Assembly: GCA_910579615.1 (NCBI GenBank)
Contig: CAJTUA010000020.1
Coordinates: 231 to 64,230, forward strand
DNA length: 64,000 nucleotides
Direction: 5' to 3'
Source of the DNA: an uncultured Lachnospiraceae bacterium
GTDB lineage: Bacteria > Bacillota > Clostridia > Lachnospirales > Lachnospiraceae
Both the position numbers and the translations under genes were made by a program. This document shows, piece by piece, positions 42,166 through 51,533 of this stretch (position 1 is the stretch's first letter; each line of letters opens with the position of its first letter). The notes beneath the pieces are model-generated. The model was not told where the DNA came from and made no database searches. It worked only from the letters and a program-made list of their open reading frames with translations.

Positions 42166-43126
42166 GGAGATTGCAAAAAATGTGCTCCGGCGAGGGCTGG
42201 AAGAGATGGAAAGGAGCCGCAGAAGGAAGAGGGCGCTGGTGCGCGGTGGCTGTACGGCGGCGGCACTTGGGCTTGTGGCAGTTATCAGTATGGGTGCGTT
42301 CTGGGGGAAGGGCAGGCAGCAGGAGAAGGATTCCTCAGGGCAGCTTGCCAGTGCGGAAAATATGGAAGTTATAAAAAATCCGGCTTCGGATGGTGCGTTT
42401 GCCGGGGATGTTTCCGGTCTTGACGGCGGACAGGGGGATTTGACAGGGAAGGATGCGACCATGGATGGTGACCCGTCCGGTTACGGAGTTGGGGCAGGAA
42501 AGGATGCAATTGGTTCCCTTGGTGAGCCGTCTGGTTATGAGCCGGTGCCCGGGGGAAGAACGGATTGGAATGAGAAAGGGGAAACGGATCCGGAAAGCAA
42601 CCAGAAAGCCCCGGTGGTAGAAAATTCACATCCTGCGTGGACAGAGGAAGCTGTTTTGCCAAACGGACAGAACAGTGCCAGTGAATCGGCTGCGGATGAA
42701 GAGTTTTTGCCGGGCGGAGCAGTGGATGGTGGGATTGCCACAACAACGTCAAAGAAAATGATTTCCTCTTATCCGGAGGATGCGGTTTATTGCTATGCGG
42801 CACCAAAGAATGGTGAATTTTTCTGCTCTGCCCCGTTGGTTCACGCGATGGAAGAATACGGCGACGAGGTTTTGTACCGCGTGGTGGTTGAAATTTTCCG
42901 TGATGGCAATATGGTGAGGGAGCAGGTGACGGAGAGAATAAGCGGAGAGGAAAAGCTTGAGTGGAGCAGGTTAGAGGAGCTTGGTTATATGGTGGCGTGG
43001 GAGCAGTATGACGACGGACAGGAGCAGCGGCGTTATTTTATGCTTCACGCGACGAAGGAGCAGTTGGAAGAGTTTGCCGTGAATGAGGAATATGGGTATA
43101 TGCTCCGGTTTTTTGATGAGCCGTAA
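42152..43126 (+). CDS. Single-pass membrane protein, probable anti-sigma factor
   Basis: The 324-residue protein has a cytoplasmic N-terminus rich in Arg/Lys (MERSRRRKRALVRGG), one transmembrane helix (about 33-50), a Gly/Asp/Ser-rich extracytoplasmic stretch and a C-terminal folded domain (about 215-324). It overlaps the sigma gene by 14 bases, with AAGGAGG inside the sigma coding sequence, so the two are translationally coupled. That arrangement, more than any recognised domain, suggests the anti-sigma role. No zinc-anti-sigma HxxxCxxC motif is present. Confidence 0.72.
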   Translation: MKDYKEIAKNVLRRGLEEMERSRRRKRALVRGGCTAAALGLVAVISMGAFWGKGRQQEKDSSGQLASAENMEVIKNPASDGAFAGDVSGLDGGQGDLTGKDATMDGDPSGYGVGAGKDAIGSLGEPSGYEPVPGGRTDWNEKGETDPESNQKAPVVENSHPAWTEEAVLPNGQNSASESAADEEFLPGGAVDGGIATTTSKKMISSYPEDAVYCYAAPKNGEFFCSAPLVHAMEEYGDEVLYRVVVEIFRDGNMVREQVTERISGEEKLEWSRLEELGYMVAWEQYDDGQEQRRYFMLHATKEQLEEFAVNEEYGYMLRFFDEP

Positions 43127-43223
43127 GCAGACGGGCAATGCTGCGGAGATTTTGTATTTTTGGATATCCGCCTGCGGAAAGTGAAAGTATAACAGGGGTT
43201 TGGAGAGATTTTTTATATTCTGA

Positions 43224-43450
43224 TTGGAGTGGCGAAAAATCAGGCTTGAAAATAGCTGCCCGCCACAAGGAGGAGAATGCGAAGAAGCCGTTGGATTCCG
43301 GTGTCCCGGCGGAACTTTCGGACGCGAAAAAAGCATTCGGCATTCCATTGATGCCCTTATGAAAAATATGGGGCTTTCCAGGGAACAGGCAATGGATGTT
43401 TTGGAGATTCCGGAATATGGTTGTGGTATAAGATGGATGAAGCGGCCTGG
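43224..43450 (+). pseudogene. Possible remnant of a PD-(D/E)XK (Rpn-like) family gene
   Basis: A 96-codon frame without a ribosome binding site includes SIDALMKNMGLSREQAMDVLEIPE, a pattern I associate with C-terminal tails of recombination-promoting nuclease-like proteins in Lachnospiraceae. The rest of the protein is missing and upstream sequence shifts frame. I treat it as a decayed fragment. The tail signature is judged by eye. Confidence 0.35.
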
Positions 43451-43510
43451 CATCCGCTTCCCGGGTGCACAAAGTTACTGCATTTTCCGTGAACAGGAAA
43501 ACGGTTTGCA

Positions 43511-43539
43511 TTGACAAATTCCCGCGGAGAGACTATAAT
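43511..43539 (+). promoter_or_regulatory. trpS promoter
   Basis: TTGACA (43511-43516), 17 bases, TATAAT (43534-43539). No T-box leader is seen between here and trpS; the leader is only about 85 bases. Confidence 0.8.
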
Positions 43540-43629
43540 CTACAATACGAATAAAACGAGGAAAAAGCGGTCAGTGAGGCTTATGTTATGGCTCACCGCA
43601 GAGCGCTCCGGAATGAGAGGTGGATTGAC

Positions 43630-44640
43630 ATGGAAGAGACAGAAAAGAAGGAAAAAAAGATTATCCTCAGCGGCATCCAGCCGACGGGTATATTTACATT
43701 GGGGAATTATATCGGGGCGGTCAAAAACTGGAAAAAGATGCAGGACGAATACAATTGCGCATATTTTATTGCTGACCTGCATTCTCTTACGATAAGGCAG
43801 GACCCGGCGGCGCTGCGCAAACAGTCGCTGAACGCGTTTGCGCTGTTGCTTGCGTGTGGGATTGACCCGGAAAAGAGCCTGATTTTTATTCAGAGCCATG
43901 TACAGACACATGCGGAGCTTTGCTGGGTGCTTTCGTGCTGCTCGCAGTTTGGGGAGCTTTCCCGCATGACGCAGTTTAAGGATAAATCCGCAAAGCATGC
44001 AGATAATGTAAACGCAGGGCTTTTTACTTATCCAGCTCTGATGGCGGCGGACATTCTGCTCTATCAGGCAGATTTGGTTCCGGTCGGCATCGACCAGAAA
44101 CAGCATCTGGAGTTTACGCGGGATATTGCGACACGGTTTAACAATGTGTATGGCAATACGTTTAAGCTTCCGGAACCATTTATCCCGAAGGCGGGCGCGA
44201 AGGTGGCGTCGCTGCAGGACCCGACGAAGAAAATGTCAAAGTCGGATGAGAATGCAAACGCATCCATTTTCATTCTTGACGAGCCGAATGTCATTATCAA
44301 TAAATTTAAGCGCGCGGTGACGGACAGCGAGAAGGAGGTCTGCTTCCGCGAGGGAAAGGATGGCATCAACAACCTGATGACGATTTACTCAGCCGTGACG
44401 GGAAAGACGATGGAGCAGATTGAACTGGAATTTGCGGGCAGGGGCTATGGCGATTTCAAACTGGCGGTCGGTGAGGCCGTGGCGGAGGAGCTTCGTCCAA
44501 TCCGGGAAGATTTTAAGCGTTACAGTGAGGATAAGGCGTATCTGGAGCAGGTATACCGCAAAGGAGCGCAGACGGCGGCGGCAATTTCGGCACGGACGAT
44601 GGCAAAGGTGAAGAAAAAGGTCGGGCTGTTGGCGCTGTAG
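43630..44640 (+). CDS. trpS: Tryptophanyl-tRNA synthetase
   Basis: The 336-residue class I enzyme attaches tryptophan to tRNA-Trp. The nucleotide-binding signature is PTGIFTLGNYIGA at residues 18-30 and the KMSKS loop is at 201-205. The region ADLHSLTIRQDPA and the GIDQKQHLEFTRDIA stretch are typical. I start at ATG 43630 with AGAGGTG eight bases upstream; 14 upstream codons in frame look unrelated. It has its own consensus promoter and is followed by pth. Confidence 0.96.
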   Translation: MEETEKKEKKIILSGIQPTGIFTLGNYIGAVKNWKKMQDEYNCAYFIADLHSLTIRQDPAALRKQSLNAFALLLACGIDPEKSLIFIQSHVQTHAELCWVLSCCSQFGELSRMTQFKDKSAKHADNVNAGLFTYPALMAADILLYQADLVPVGIDQKQHLEFTRDIATRFNNVYGNTFKLPEPFIPKAGAKVASLQDPTKKMSKSDENANASIFILDEPNVIINKFKRAVTDSEKEVCFREGKDGINNLMTIYSAVTGKTMEQIELEFAGRGYGDFKLAVGEAVAEELRPIREDFKRYSEDKAYLEQVYRKGAQTAAAISARTMAKVKKKVGLLAL

Positions 44641-44918
44641 AGGGATTTGCCGCACGTAAAGCGGCAAGGTCAGGATTTGAAAATTGATTTGCAGCATATG
44701 ACCGCAGGATACCCCCTATCGGGTGTTCTGCGGCGATTGTGCGTACAAGCGGAACGAGAGGAAAGATTGTTTCAGGCATTGCCTGCAGGGGATGATGGCG
44801 GTTTAATCGGGGAATTTTTGGGAGGTTGGCTGTGCCGGGGGTGCGGAATGCGGAAATGAGTTTTTGGTTGTGTTTTTGGGGCAAAGCACATAAACGGCAG
44901 GGAAAAGAGGAAAAAATC

Positions 44919-45506
44919 ATGAAAATTATTATCGGCCTTGGCAACCCGACACGGGAATATCAGGCAACAAGACACAATATCGGATTTGATGCAGTTACAA
45001 GAATTTGTGACGATTACAATATAAGACTGGATTCTAAGGAACACAAGGCGCTCTGCGGCAAGGGCTATATCGGCGGGGAGAAGGTGATTCTCGCCCAGCC
45101 GCAGACCTTTATGAATTTAAGCGGCGAGAGCGTGCGTGCGCTGGTGGATTATTACAAGCTGACAAATGAGGATATTATCGTGATTTACGATGATATCCAT
45201 CTGGATGTCGGACAGCTGCGCGTGCGCAAAAAGGGCAGTGCAGGAGGGCATAACGGGATTAAAAATATTATTGCGCACCTCGGCACACAGGACTTTATGC
45301 GCATCCGCATCGGGGTCGGCGAAAAGCCGGAGAAGTGGGATTTGGTGGATTATGTGCTCGGGCATTTTCCGAAGGAGGAGGAGCCTGTGGTCCGTGAGGC
45401 GCTAGAGCGGACTTCGAAGGCGTGCGAGTGCATTATCATGGACGGAATTGAGGCGGCGATGAACCGATATAACCAGAAGGTGCAGGAGAGCGGCTTGGGG
45501 GGATGA
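44919..45506 (+). CDS. pth: Peptidyl-tRNA hydrolase
   Basis: The 195-residue protein releases peptides from tRNAs of aborted translation. Catalytic His19 lies in ATRHNIGF; Asn10 (LGNP), the FMNLSGESV segment and GSAGGHNGIKNI are conserved. The start ATG 44919 has AAAGAGG upstream; an ATG 31 codons earlier is out of family. It precedes mfd, an order conserved in Firmicutes. Confidence 0.96.
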   Translation: MKIIIGLGNPTREYQATRHNIGFDAVTRICDDYNIRLDSKEHKALCGKGYIGGEKVILAQPQTFMNLSGESVRALVDYYKLTNEDIIVIYDDIHLDVGQLRVRKKGSAGGHNGIKNIIAHLGTQDFMRIRIGVGEKPEKWDLVDYVLGHFPKEEEPVVREALERTSKACECIIMDGIEAAMNRYNQKVQESGLGG

Positions 45507-45605
45507 GCGCAATGCTGAAATGCCTGGATAGAACCAAAAGGCGCAGGGAGCGGCAGTAAAATTGGGTGAAGCGTAAAGATTACGCCTGTTACATGAAGGG
45601 AATAT

Positions 45606-48600
45606 ATGGAACTTGAAAAGAGGGAGCGTTGCATCATGCAGACATTTTATGAGCCATTATACGGCTATGAAGAATTTAAAGAGTTTCAGAACGCAATCAA
45701 AAAGAAAAATTTTCCAGTACAGGTGACGGGCTGTATCGACTCGCAGAAATGCCATCTGATGTTTGCTGCCTCACAGGGGGTAAAAAAACGCCTGATTATC
45801 ACCTACAATGATTTGCGCGCAAAGGAGATTTATGAAGATTGCAAGCTGTACGACCGCGAGGTCTGCCTTTATCCGGCGAAAGATATCATTTTTTTCTCTG
45901 CGGATATCCGGGGCAACGCGATTGTGCGTGAGCGCGTCAAAATCCTGCGCCGGCTGATGGAGGATATGCCCGTCACGGTGATTGCGACGATTGACGGCGG
46001 CATGGATAAGGTGCTGCCGCTTGCATATTTGAAGGAAAATTCCATCTGTGTTCGGAATGCGGATACCATTGACATGGCGGCGCTGGAAGCAAAACTGGTA
46101 CAGGCGGGCTATGAGAGGCAGGTGCAGGTGGAGGCTGCGGGCGAGTTTGCGGTGCGCGGCGGCATCATTGATATATTTCCGCTGACCGAGGACGCGCCGG
46201 TGCGCATTGAACTGTGGGGCGATGAGGTGGATTCTATCCGCTCTTTTGATGCGGCAAGCCAGCGCTCGATTGAAAATCTGGATGAAATCCGCATTTACCC
46301 GGCATCGGAATTTATCTTGGAAGAGCCGGTCAAACAAAAAGGTCTGGCGGCGCTGGATAAGGAACTGGAAAATTTTACCTCCGGGTTGAAAAAAGAGAGG
46401 AAAACCGAGGAGGCGGCGCGCATCCGCAAGGCAGTTGCGGAATTTAAGGAAAATCTTGAATACTGCCAGGGCAGCGTGGGGCTTGACAGTTATGTGAATT
46501 ACTTTTTTGCGAAAACGGTTTCGTTCTTTGACTATTTCCGCGATGAGGACTCGGTGATTTTTCTCGACGAACCTGCGCGCATTATGGAAAAGGGCGAAAC
46601 CGTCATGACCGAGTTTTCGGAAAGTATGACCGGGCGCATTGAAAAGGGCTATATCCTGCCGGGGCAGATGGACGTGATTTTTGATTACCGCGCGCTGCTT
46701 GCCGGAACAATGAGCGCGAATGCCGTGCTGCTTTCCATGATGGAAGCAAAGCTTGACAAGCTGGCGGTGAAGGCGCGCTACAGCCTTACGGTGAAATCCG
46801 TGAACCCGTACAATAATAATTTTGAGCTTCTGGTCAAGGACTTAAAGGCATGGAAGAAAAACGGGTGCCGCATCATCCTGCTTTCCGGCTCACGCACAAG
46901 GGCGGAGCGGCTGGCGGAGGATTTGCGCGACCATGAACTGACGGCATTTTTCAGTGATGACAAAAACCGCCTGGTGCAAAACGGCGAGATTATGGTGACG
47001 CAGGGCAATGTGCACCGCGGCTTTGAATATCCGCTTGTGAAATTTGTTGTGATTTCGGAGAGCGATATTTTCGGCGCGGTGAAAAAGTCGAAAAAGAAGA
47101 AAGTGAAAGCCTACGAGGGCAGCAAAATTTCGAGCTTTTCCGACTTAAATATCGGCGATTATGTGGTGCATGAAAACCATGGGCTTGGCATTTACCGGGG
47201 CATTGAAAAGCTGACCGTCGATAAAGTGACAAAGGATTATATTAAGATAGAATATGCGGGCGGAGGGACGCTTTATATTCTGGCGACGGGGCTGGATTTA
47301 ATCCAGAAATATGCGGGGGCGGATGCGCGGAAACCGAAATTAAACAAGCTCGGCTCCACGGAATGGAAGACGACGAAGGCTCGTGTGCGCGGCGCGGTGA
47401 AGGATATTGCGCAGGAGCTGGTAAAGCTCTATGCGCTGCGCCAGTCAAAGAAGGGGTTTGCGTTTTCGCAGGATGATACCTGGCAGAAGGAGTTTGAGGA
47501 ACTGTTCCCGTTTGAGGAGACGGATGACCAGCTGCGCGCAATCGAGGAAACAAAGCGCGATATGGAGAGCACGCGCATCATGGACCGCCTGGTATGCGGC
47601 GATGTGGGTTATGGGAAGACGGAAATTGCAATCCGCGCAGCATTTAAGGCGGTGCTTGACAAAAAGCAGGTGGTTTTCCTGGTGCCGACCACTATCCTTG
47701 CGCAGCAGCATTACAATACATTTACACAGCGCATGAAGGATTTTGCGGTGAATGTCGAGATGCTTTCGCGGTTCCGCACGCCTGCGGAGCAGAAACGGAT
47801 TCTTGCGGGAGTGCAAAAGGGAGATGTTGACATTCTGATTGGAACGCACCGCGTGCTCTCGAAGGATATCAAATATAAAGATTTAGGGCTGCTCATTATT
47901 GATGAGGAACAGCGTTTCGGTGTGGCGCACAAGGAAAAGCTCAAGCAGATTAAGGGGGATGTGGATGTGCTGACGCTGACGGCAACGCCGATTCCGCGCA
48001 CGCTGCATATGAGCCTTGCCGGAATCCGGGATATGAGCGTGCTGGAGGAGCCGCCGGTGGACCGTGTGCCGATTCAGACTTTTGTGCTGGAACACAATGA
48101 CGAGATGATTCGCGAGGCCATCAACCGGGAGCTTGCGCGGGGCGGGCAGGTTTATTATGTGTATAACCGCGTGAACGGGATTGACGAGATTGCGCTGCAG
48201 GTGCAGAAGCTTGTGCCGGAGGCGAATGTGGCGTTTGCACACGGGCAGATGAGCGAGCGGCAGTTAGAAAAAATTATGTTTGAGTTCATAAACGGGGAAG
48301 TGGATGTGCTGATTTCCACGACCATTATTGAGACAGGACTTGATATTTCCAATGTAAATACAATGATAATCGATGATGCAGACCGTTTGGGGCTATCGCA
48401 GCTCTATCAGCTGCGCGGGCGTGTCGGGCGCTCAAACCGCACGGCGTATGCGTTTTTGATGTATAAGCGGGATAAGATGTTAAAGGAAGTGGCGGAGAAG
48501 CGCCTTCAGGCAATCCGGGAGTTTACGGAGTTCGGTTCGGGCTTTAAGATTGCGATGCGCGATTTGGAAATCCGCGGCGCGGGCAATCTTCTTGGTGCGG

Positions 48601-49184
48601 AGCAGAGCGGACATATGGAAGCGGTCGGCTATGATTTGTACTGTAAGATGTTAAATGAAGCAGTGAAGGGAATGAAAGAAGGTGGTGAGGAGGCGGAAGA
48701 CAATTTTGAGACTTCCATCGATTTGCCGCTGGATGCCTATATTCCGGCAGCCTATATTAAAAATGAATTGCAGAAGCTTGATATGTACAAGCGGGTGGCG
48801 GGGATTGAGACAATGGAGGAATTAGAGGATTTGCAGGAGGAATTTATTGACCGGTTCGGGGAACCGCCGAAGCCGGTGCTAAATCTTTTGCAGGTGGCGC
48901 TGTTAAAGGCACAGGCGCATGCGGTCTGCCTGGTGAGCGTGGAGCAAAAGGGCGGGGAGCTCTGGCTGACACCGTATGCGCGCGCGAAATACCATGTTGA
49001 GAGGATTCCGGAACTGCTTGCGGTGCATGCGCCGTCGCTGGAGTTTAAAAAGAGTGCTCTGGTGTTTGAGTATCGCCTGCCGAAGGCGGCGCGCAAAAAT
49101 GGGGTATTTGATGTGGTGGAGGGCGAACAGGTGCTGACGGAAGCGAAAAAACTGGTGGAGAGCTTCCGGATGCTGATGGAATGA
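45606..49184 (+). CDS. mfd: Transcription-repair coupling factor
   Basis: The 1192-residue motor removes RNA polymerase stalled at DNA damage and recruits UvrA. In order there are: a UvrB-like module without ATPase (1-350), the RNA polymerase interaction domain near LNIGDYVVHENHGLGIYRG (about 510-580), a RecG-like helicase with GDVGYGKTE (Walker A) and IIDEEQRFGV (DEEQ box), RG(V)GR motif LRGRVGRSNRT, and the C-terminal D7 domain. Start is ambiguous: ATG 45606 (AAGGG upstream) or ATG 45636 (GAGGGAG upstream). Length is standard. Confidence 0.97.
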   Translation: MELEKRERCIMQTFYEPLYGYEEFKEFQNAIKKKNFPVQVTGCIDSQKCHLMFAASQGVKKRLIITYNDLRAKEIYEDCKLYDREVCLYPAKDIIFFSADIRGNAIVRERVKILRRLMEDMPVTVIATIDGGMDKVLPLAYLKENSICVRNADTIDMAALEAKLVQAGYERQVQVEAAGEFAVRGGIIDIFPLTEDAPVRIELWGDEVDSIRSFDAASQRSIENLDEIRIYPASEFILEEPVKQKGLAALDKELENFTSGLKKERKTEEAARIRKAVAEFKENLEYCQGSVGLDSYVNYFFAKTVSFFDYFRDEDSVIFLDEPARIMEKGETVMTEFSESMTGRIEKGYILPGQMDVIFDYRALLAGTMSANAVLLSMMEAKLDKLAVKARYSLTVKSVNPYNNNFELLVKDLKAWKKNGCRIILLSGSRTRAERLAEDLRDHELTAFFSDDKNRLVQNGEIMVTQGNVHRGFEYPLVKFVVISESDIFGAVKKSKKKKVKAYEGSKISSFSDLNIGDYVVHENHGLGIYRGIEKLTVDKVTKDYIKIEYAGGGTLYILATGLDLIQKYAGADARKPKLNKLGSTEWKTTKARVRGAVKDIAQELVKLYALRQSKKGFAFSQDDTWQKEFEELFPFEETDDQLRAIEETKRDMESTRIMDRLVCGDVGYGKTEIAIRAAFKAVLDKKQVVFLVPTTILAQQHYNTFTQRMKDFAVNVEMLSRFRTPAEQKRILAGVQKGDVDILIGTHRVLSKDIKYKDLGLLIIDEEQRFGVAHKEKLKQIKGDVDVLTLTATPIPRTLHMSLAGIRDMSVLEEPPVDRVPIQTFVLEHNDEMIREAINRELARGGQVYYVYNRVNGIDEIALQVQKLVPEANVAFAHGQMSERQLEKIMFEFINGEVDVLISTTIIETGLDISNVNTMIIDDADRLGLSQLYQLRGRVGRSNRTAYAFLMYKRDKMLKEVAEKRLQAIREFTEFGSGFKIAMRDLEIRGAGNLLGAEQSGHMEAVGYDLYCKMLNEAVKGMKEGGEEAEDNFETSIDLPLDAYIPAAYIKNELQKLDMYKRVAGIETMEELEDLQEEFIDRFGEPPKPVLNLLQVALLKAQAHAVCLVSVEQKGGELWLTPYARAKYHVERIPELLAVHAPSLEFKKSALVFEYRLPKAARKNGVFDVVEGEQVLTEAKKLVESFRMLME

Positions 49185-49279
49185 ATGTGGAATATAGGGG
49201 AAAGGGATTCATTTGCGCAAACTGACCGTAAGTTTGCGGCACAGGAGTTGACTTGTGCGGCGGGTGGGGGTAGAATGTG

Positions 49280-49363
49280 TTTAAGGTTTAAGGTTTAAGG
49301 TTTAAGGTTTAAGGTTTAAGGTTTAAGGTTTAAGGTTTAAGGTTTAAGGTTTGAGGTTTGAGG
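49280..49363 (+). repeat. Heptanucleotide tandem repeat (TTTAAGG)n
   Basis: Ten perfect copies of TTTAAGG (49280-49349) are followed by two TTTGAGG copies (49350-49363) and a TTTTGGG. The array ends about 27 bases before the start codon of the PrsA-like lipoprotein gene. It lies in the space where that gene's promoter or leader must be. Confidence 0.95.
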
Positions 49364-49390
49364 TTTTGGGCTTGGAAAGCGAGGATTTTT

Positions 49391-50473
49391 ATGGGATATG
49401 GCACATTGCGGAAATGTTTTTTATATATTGGCATATCGGCATTTTTCTGCCTTGCAGGGTGCAAGGAGCTGCCGCCGGATATTGAGATTGAGGTAGAGAA
49501 TACACCGACACCGTATCCGACCGGAATTACAGAGGGCGAAGTGGAGGAAATGAATCAGGAGGAGCGTTTTTCGCAGGTGCTTTTGCGGATTGGCGAGTTG
49601 GAGATAGGTTATGACGAGGTTGTGCTGTACATGCAGTCCACAAAAGAAGAGGTCGAAACTCTTTATGGCAAGGAAATCTGGGATTATGTTCTGGATGACG
49701 AGGGGACAACCTACGCCCAGATGCTGAAAAATGAGCTTTTAAAACAAATCATATATACGAAGATTGTGTGCGCGCAGGCGGATTCCCTGGGCATTTCGCT
49801 GACGGAGGATGAACAGATGAATGTCGATGAGTATACGGACAATTATCTGGCGAATTTTTCAAACGATGAGCTGGCGTACTACGGGATTTCGCGTGAGCTT
49901 GTGTGGGGCATTTATGCAGATAATCTGTTGGCAACGAAGATTTATGAGAGCTTGACGCTCAATATTGATACGGATGTGTCGGATGAGGAAGCGCGCCATC
50001 CGGTGCTCTGGTATCTGTTTATTGCAAAATACGCGTTGGCGGAGGATGGCACACATGTAGCGCTTGACGAGGAAGGTCTTGAGGATGTGCGGGAACGCGC
50101 GCAGGAGCTTGCGCAGGAGGCGAAGGAAAGCGTGGATTTTTATGCGTTTGCACGGGAAAATACGGATGACACCGATGAAATTGAGATTGTTATCGGGCGG
50201 GGGGAAATGTACGAGGAGCTTGAAAAAATCGCGTTCGGGCTGCAGCAGGGCGAGACAAGCGGGCTGATTGAGACGGAGGACGGATATTTTATCCTGCATT
50301 GTGCAGAATATATGGATGAGGACGCAACGGATATGGCAAAGACGGAGATTATTCTGGAGCGGCAGGAGCGCGCCTTCTCCGACAGTTATGCGGTTTGGGA
50401 GGAGGAAACCGAAGTGTGGGTGGACACCGTACTGTGGGATGCGATTGATATGACGGGGGAGAAGTGCGAATAG
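49391..50473 (+). CDS. PrsA/SurA-like lipoprotein foldase
   Basis: The 360-residue protein has a lipoprotein signal ending in the lipobox FCLAGC. Residues about 60-200 are a helical SurA-N-like chaperone region, and about 205-330 resemble a parvulin peptidyl-prolyl isomerase domain (VLWYLFIAKYALAEDG, ARENTDDTDEIEIVIGRGEMYEELEKIAFGLQQGETSGLIETEDGYFILHC). It would help fold exported proteins at the outer membrane face. The order mfd-prsA-like matches other Clostridia. I start at ATG 49391, six bases after GAGG. The TTTAAGG array is directly upstream, which could vary expression. Confidence 0.85.
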   Translation: MGYGTLRKCFLYIGISAFFCLAGCKELPPDIEIEVENTPTPYPTGITEGEVEEMNQEERFSQVLLRIGELEIGYDEVVLYMQSTKEEVETLYGKEIWDYVLDDEGTTYAQMLKNELLKQIIYTKIVCAQADSLGISLTEDEQMNVDEYTDNYLANFSNDELAYYGISRELVWGIYADNLLATKIYESLTLNIDTDVSDEEARHPVLWYLFIAKYALAEDGTHVALDEEGLEDVRERAQELAQEAKESVDFYAFARENTDDTDEIEIVIGRGEMYEELEKIAFGLQQGETSGLIETEDGYFILHCAEYMDEDATDMAKTEIILERQERAFSDSYAVWEEETEVWVDTVLWDAIDMTGEKCE

Positions 50474-50531
50474 TTTAAAAAATGTGAAAGGGCAAAAGGC
50501 TTGCGGTTTTTTGGAAAATGGAGGGCAGATG

Positions 50532-51533
50532 ATGAAAAAGATATGTTTGATTGCGACCGGCGGCACGATTGTCTCAAAGGATGGCGGCAATGGCTTAGAG
50601 CCGGAGCTGACGCCGCAGGAACTGCTTTCCTATGTGCCGGAGTTAAAGGAGATTGCGCAGATTTCCGTGCGGGAATTATACCGTCTGGACAGCACGAATA
50701 TCCACCTGGAGCATTGGCTTGGGATGGCGGGCTGCATCCGGGAGGAATATGGGAATTTTGACGGTTTTGTTGTAATTCACGGAACAGATACCATGGCGTA
50801 CACGGCGGCGGCGCTCTCCTACCTTGTGCAGAACAGCAAAAAGCCGATTATCCTGACAGGCTCACAGAAATCTGTTTACAACCGTGACACGGACGCGCGC
50901 CGCAATCTGATTGACGCATTCTGCTATGCGGCAGATATGCGCTCGCATGGCGTTTATATCGTGTTTGACGGCACGGCGATTCTCGGCACACATGCGCGCA
51001 AGACGCGCACCCACAGCTACAATGCATTTTCAAGCATCAACTGCCCAGAGGCGGCGGTTGTACAGGAGGGGCGGGTGATACGGTATTTTGAGCCGGAATG
51101 CGGGGGTGAGGTTCGGTTTTATGACCGGATGAATCCGCGCGTGCTCAGCGTGCGCCCATATCCGGGAATTTCGCCGGAAATCCTCACGAGGACGATGGAC
51201 TGTTATGATGGTCTGGTGATTGAGTGTTTTGGCACAAGTGGTATCCCGGCGTATGGCGGCTTTGACACAGCGTTAAAGGCATGGGCGCAGGCGGGCAAGG
51301 CAATTGTGGCAACGACCCAGGTGCCGCACGAGGGAAGCGATATGAGCGTGTACCGGGTCGGAAAGGATTTGATGGATTTGGGGCTTTTGGAGGCGTTTGA
51401 TATGACGCCGGAGGCAGTGCTTGCAAAGCTGATGTGGGCGCTTGGCAACGCGGGAAGCCGGAAGGAGATGGAGGAAAGGTTTGCAGAAAGGGTGTGGATG
51501 GATACGTTTCGGGGGGTGAGAATCCACAGCTAG
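50532..51533 (+). CDS. ansA: Type I L-asparaginase
   Basis: The 333-residue protein hydrolyses L-asparagine to aspartate and ammonia. Both threonine-containing signatures are intact: IATGGTIVSKDG (Thr12) and VVIHGTDTMAYTAAAL (Thr85-Asp86). The C-terminal part contains VIECFGTSGIPAYGGF. No signal peptide, so it acts in the cytoplasm. Two consecutive ATGs (50529, 50532) follow GGAGG; spacing favours the second. Its stop codon overlaps that of the convergent AraC gene. Confidence 0.93.
   Translation: MKKICLIATGGTIVSKDGGNGLEPELTPQELLSYVPELKEIAQISVRELYRLDSTNIHLEHWLGMAGCIREEYGNFDGFVVIHGTDTMAYTAAALSYLVQNSKKPIILTGSQKSVYNRDTDARRNLIDAFCYAADMRSHGVYIVFDGTAILGTHARKTRTHSYNAFSSINCPEAAVVQEGRVIRYFEPECGGEVRFYDRMNPRVLSVRPYPGISPEILTRTMDCYDGLVIECFGTSGIPAYGGFDTALKAWAQAGKAIVATTQVPHEGSDMSVYRVGKDLMDLGLLEAFDMTPEAVLAKLMWALGNAGSRKEMEERFAERVWMDTFRGVRIHS

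Noticed and set aside
43127..43629. T-box leader for trpS
   Set aside because: There is no specifier-loop/antiterminator pattern (GGTGGNACCGCG) and the promoter lies only about 85 bases from the antecedent of the ORF.
49280..49363. Telomere-like or CRISPR-like array
   Set aside because: The unit is 7 bp without spacers and the array lies in an internal intergenic site; it is a simple tandem repeat.
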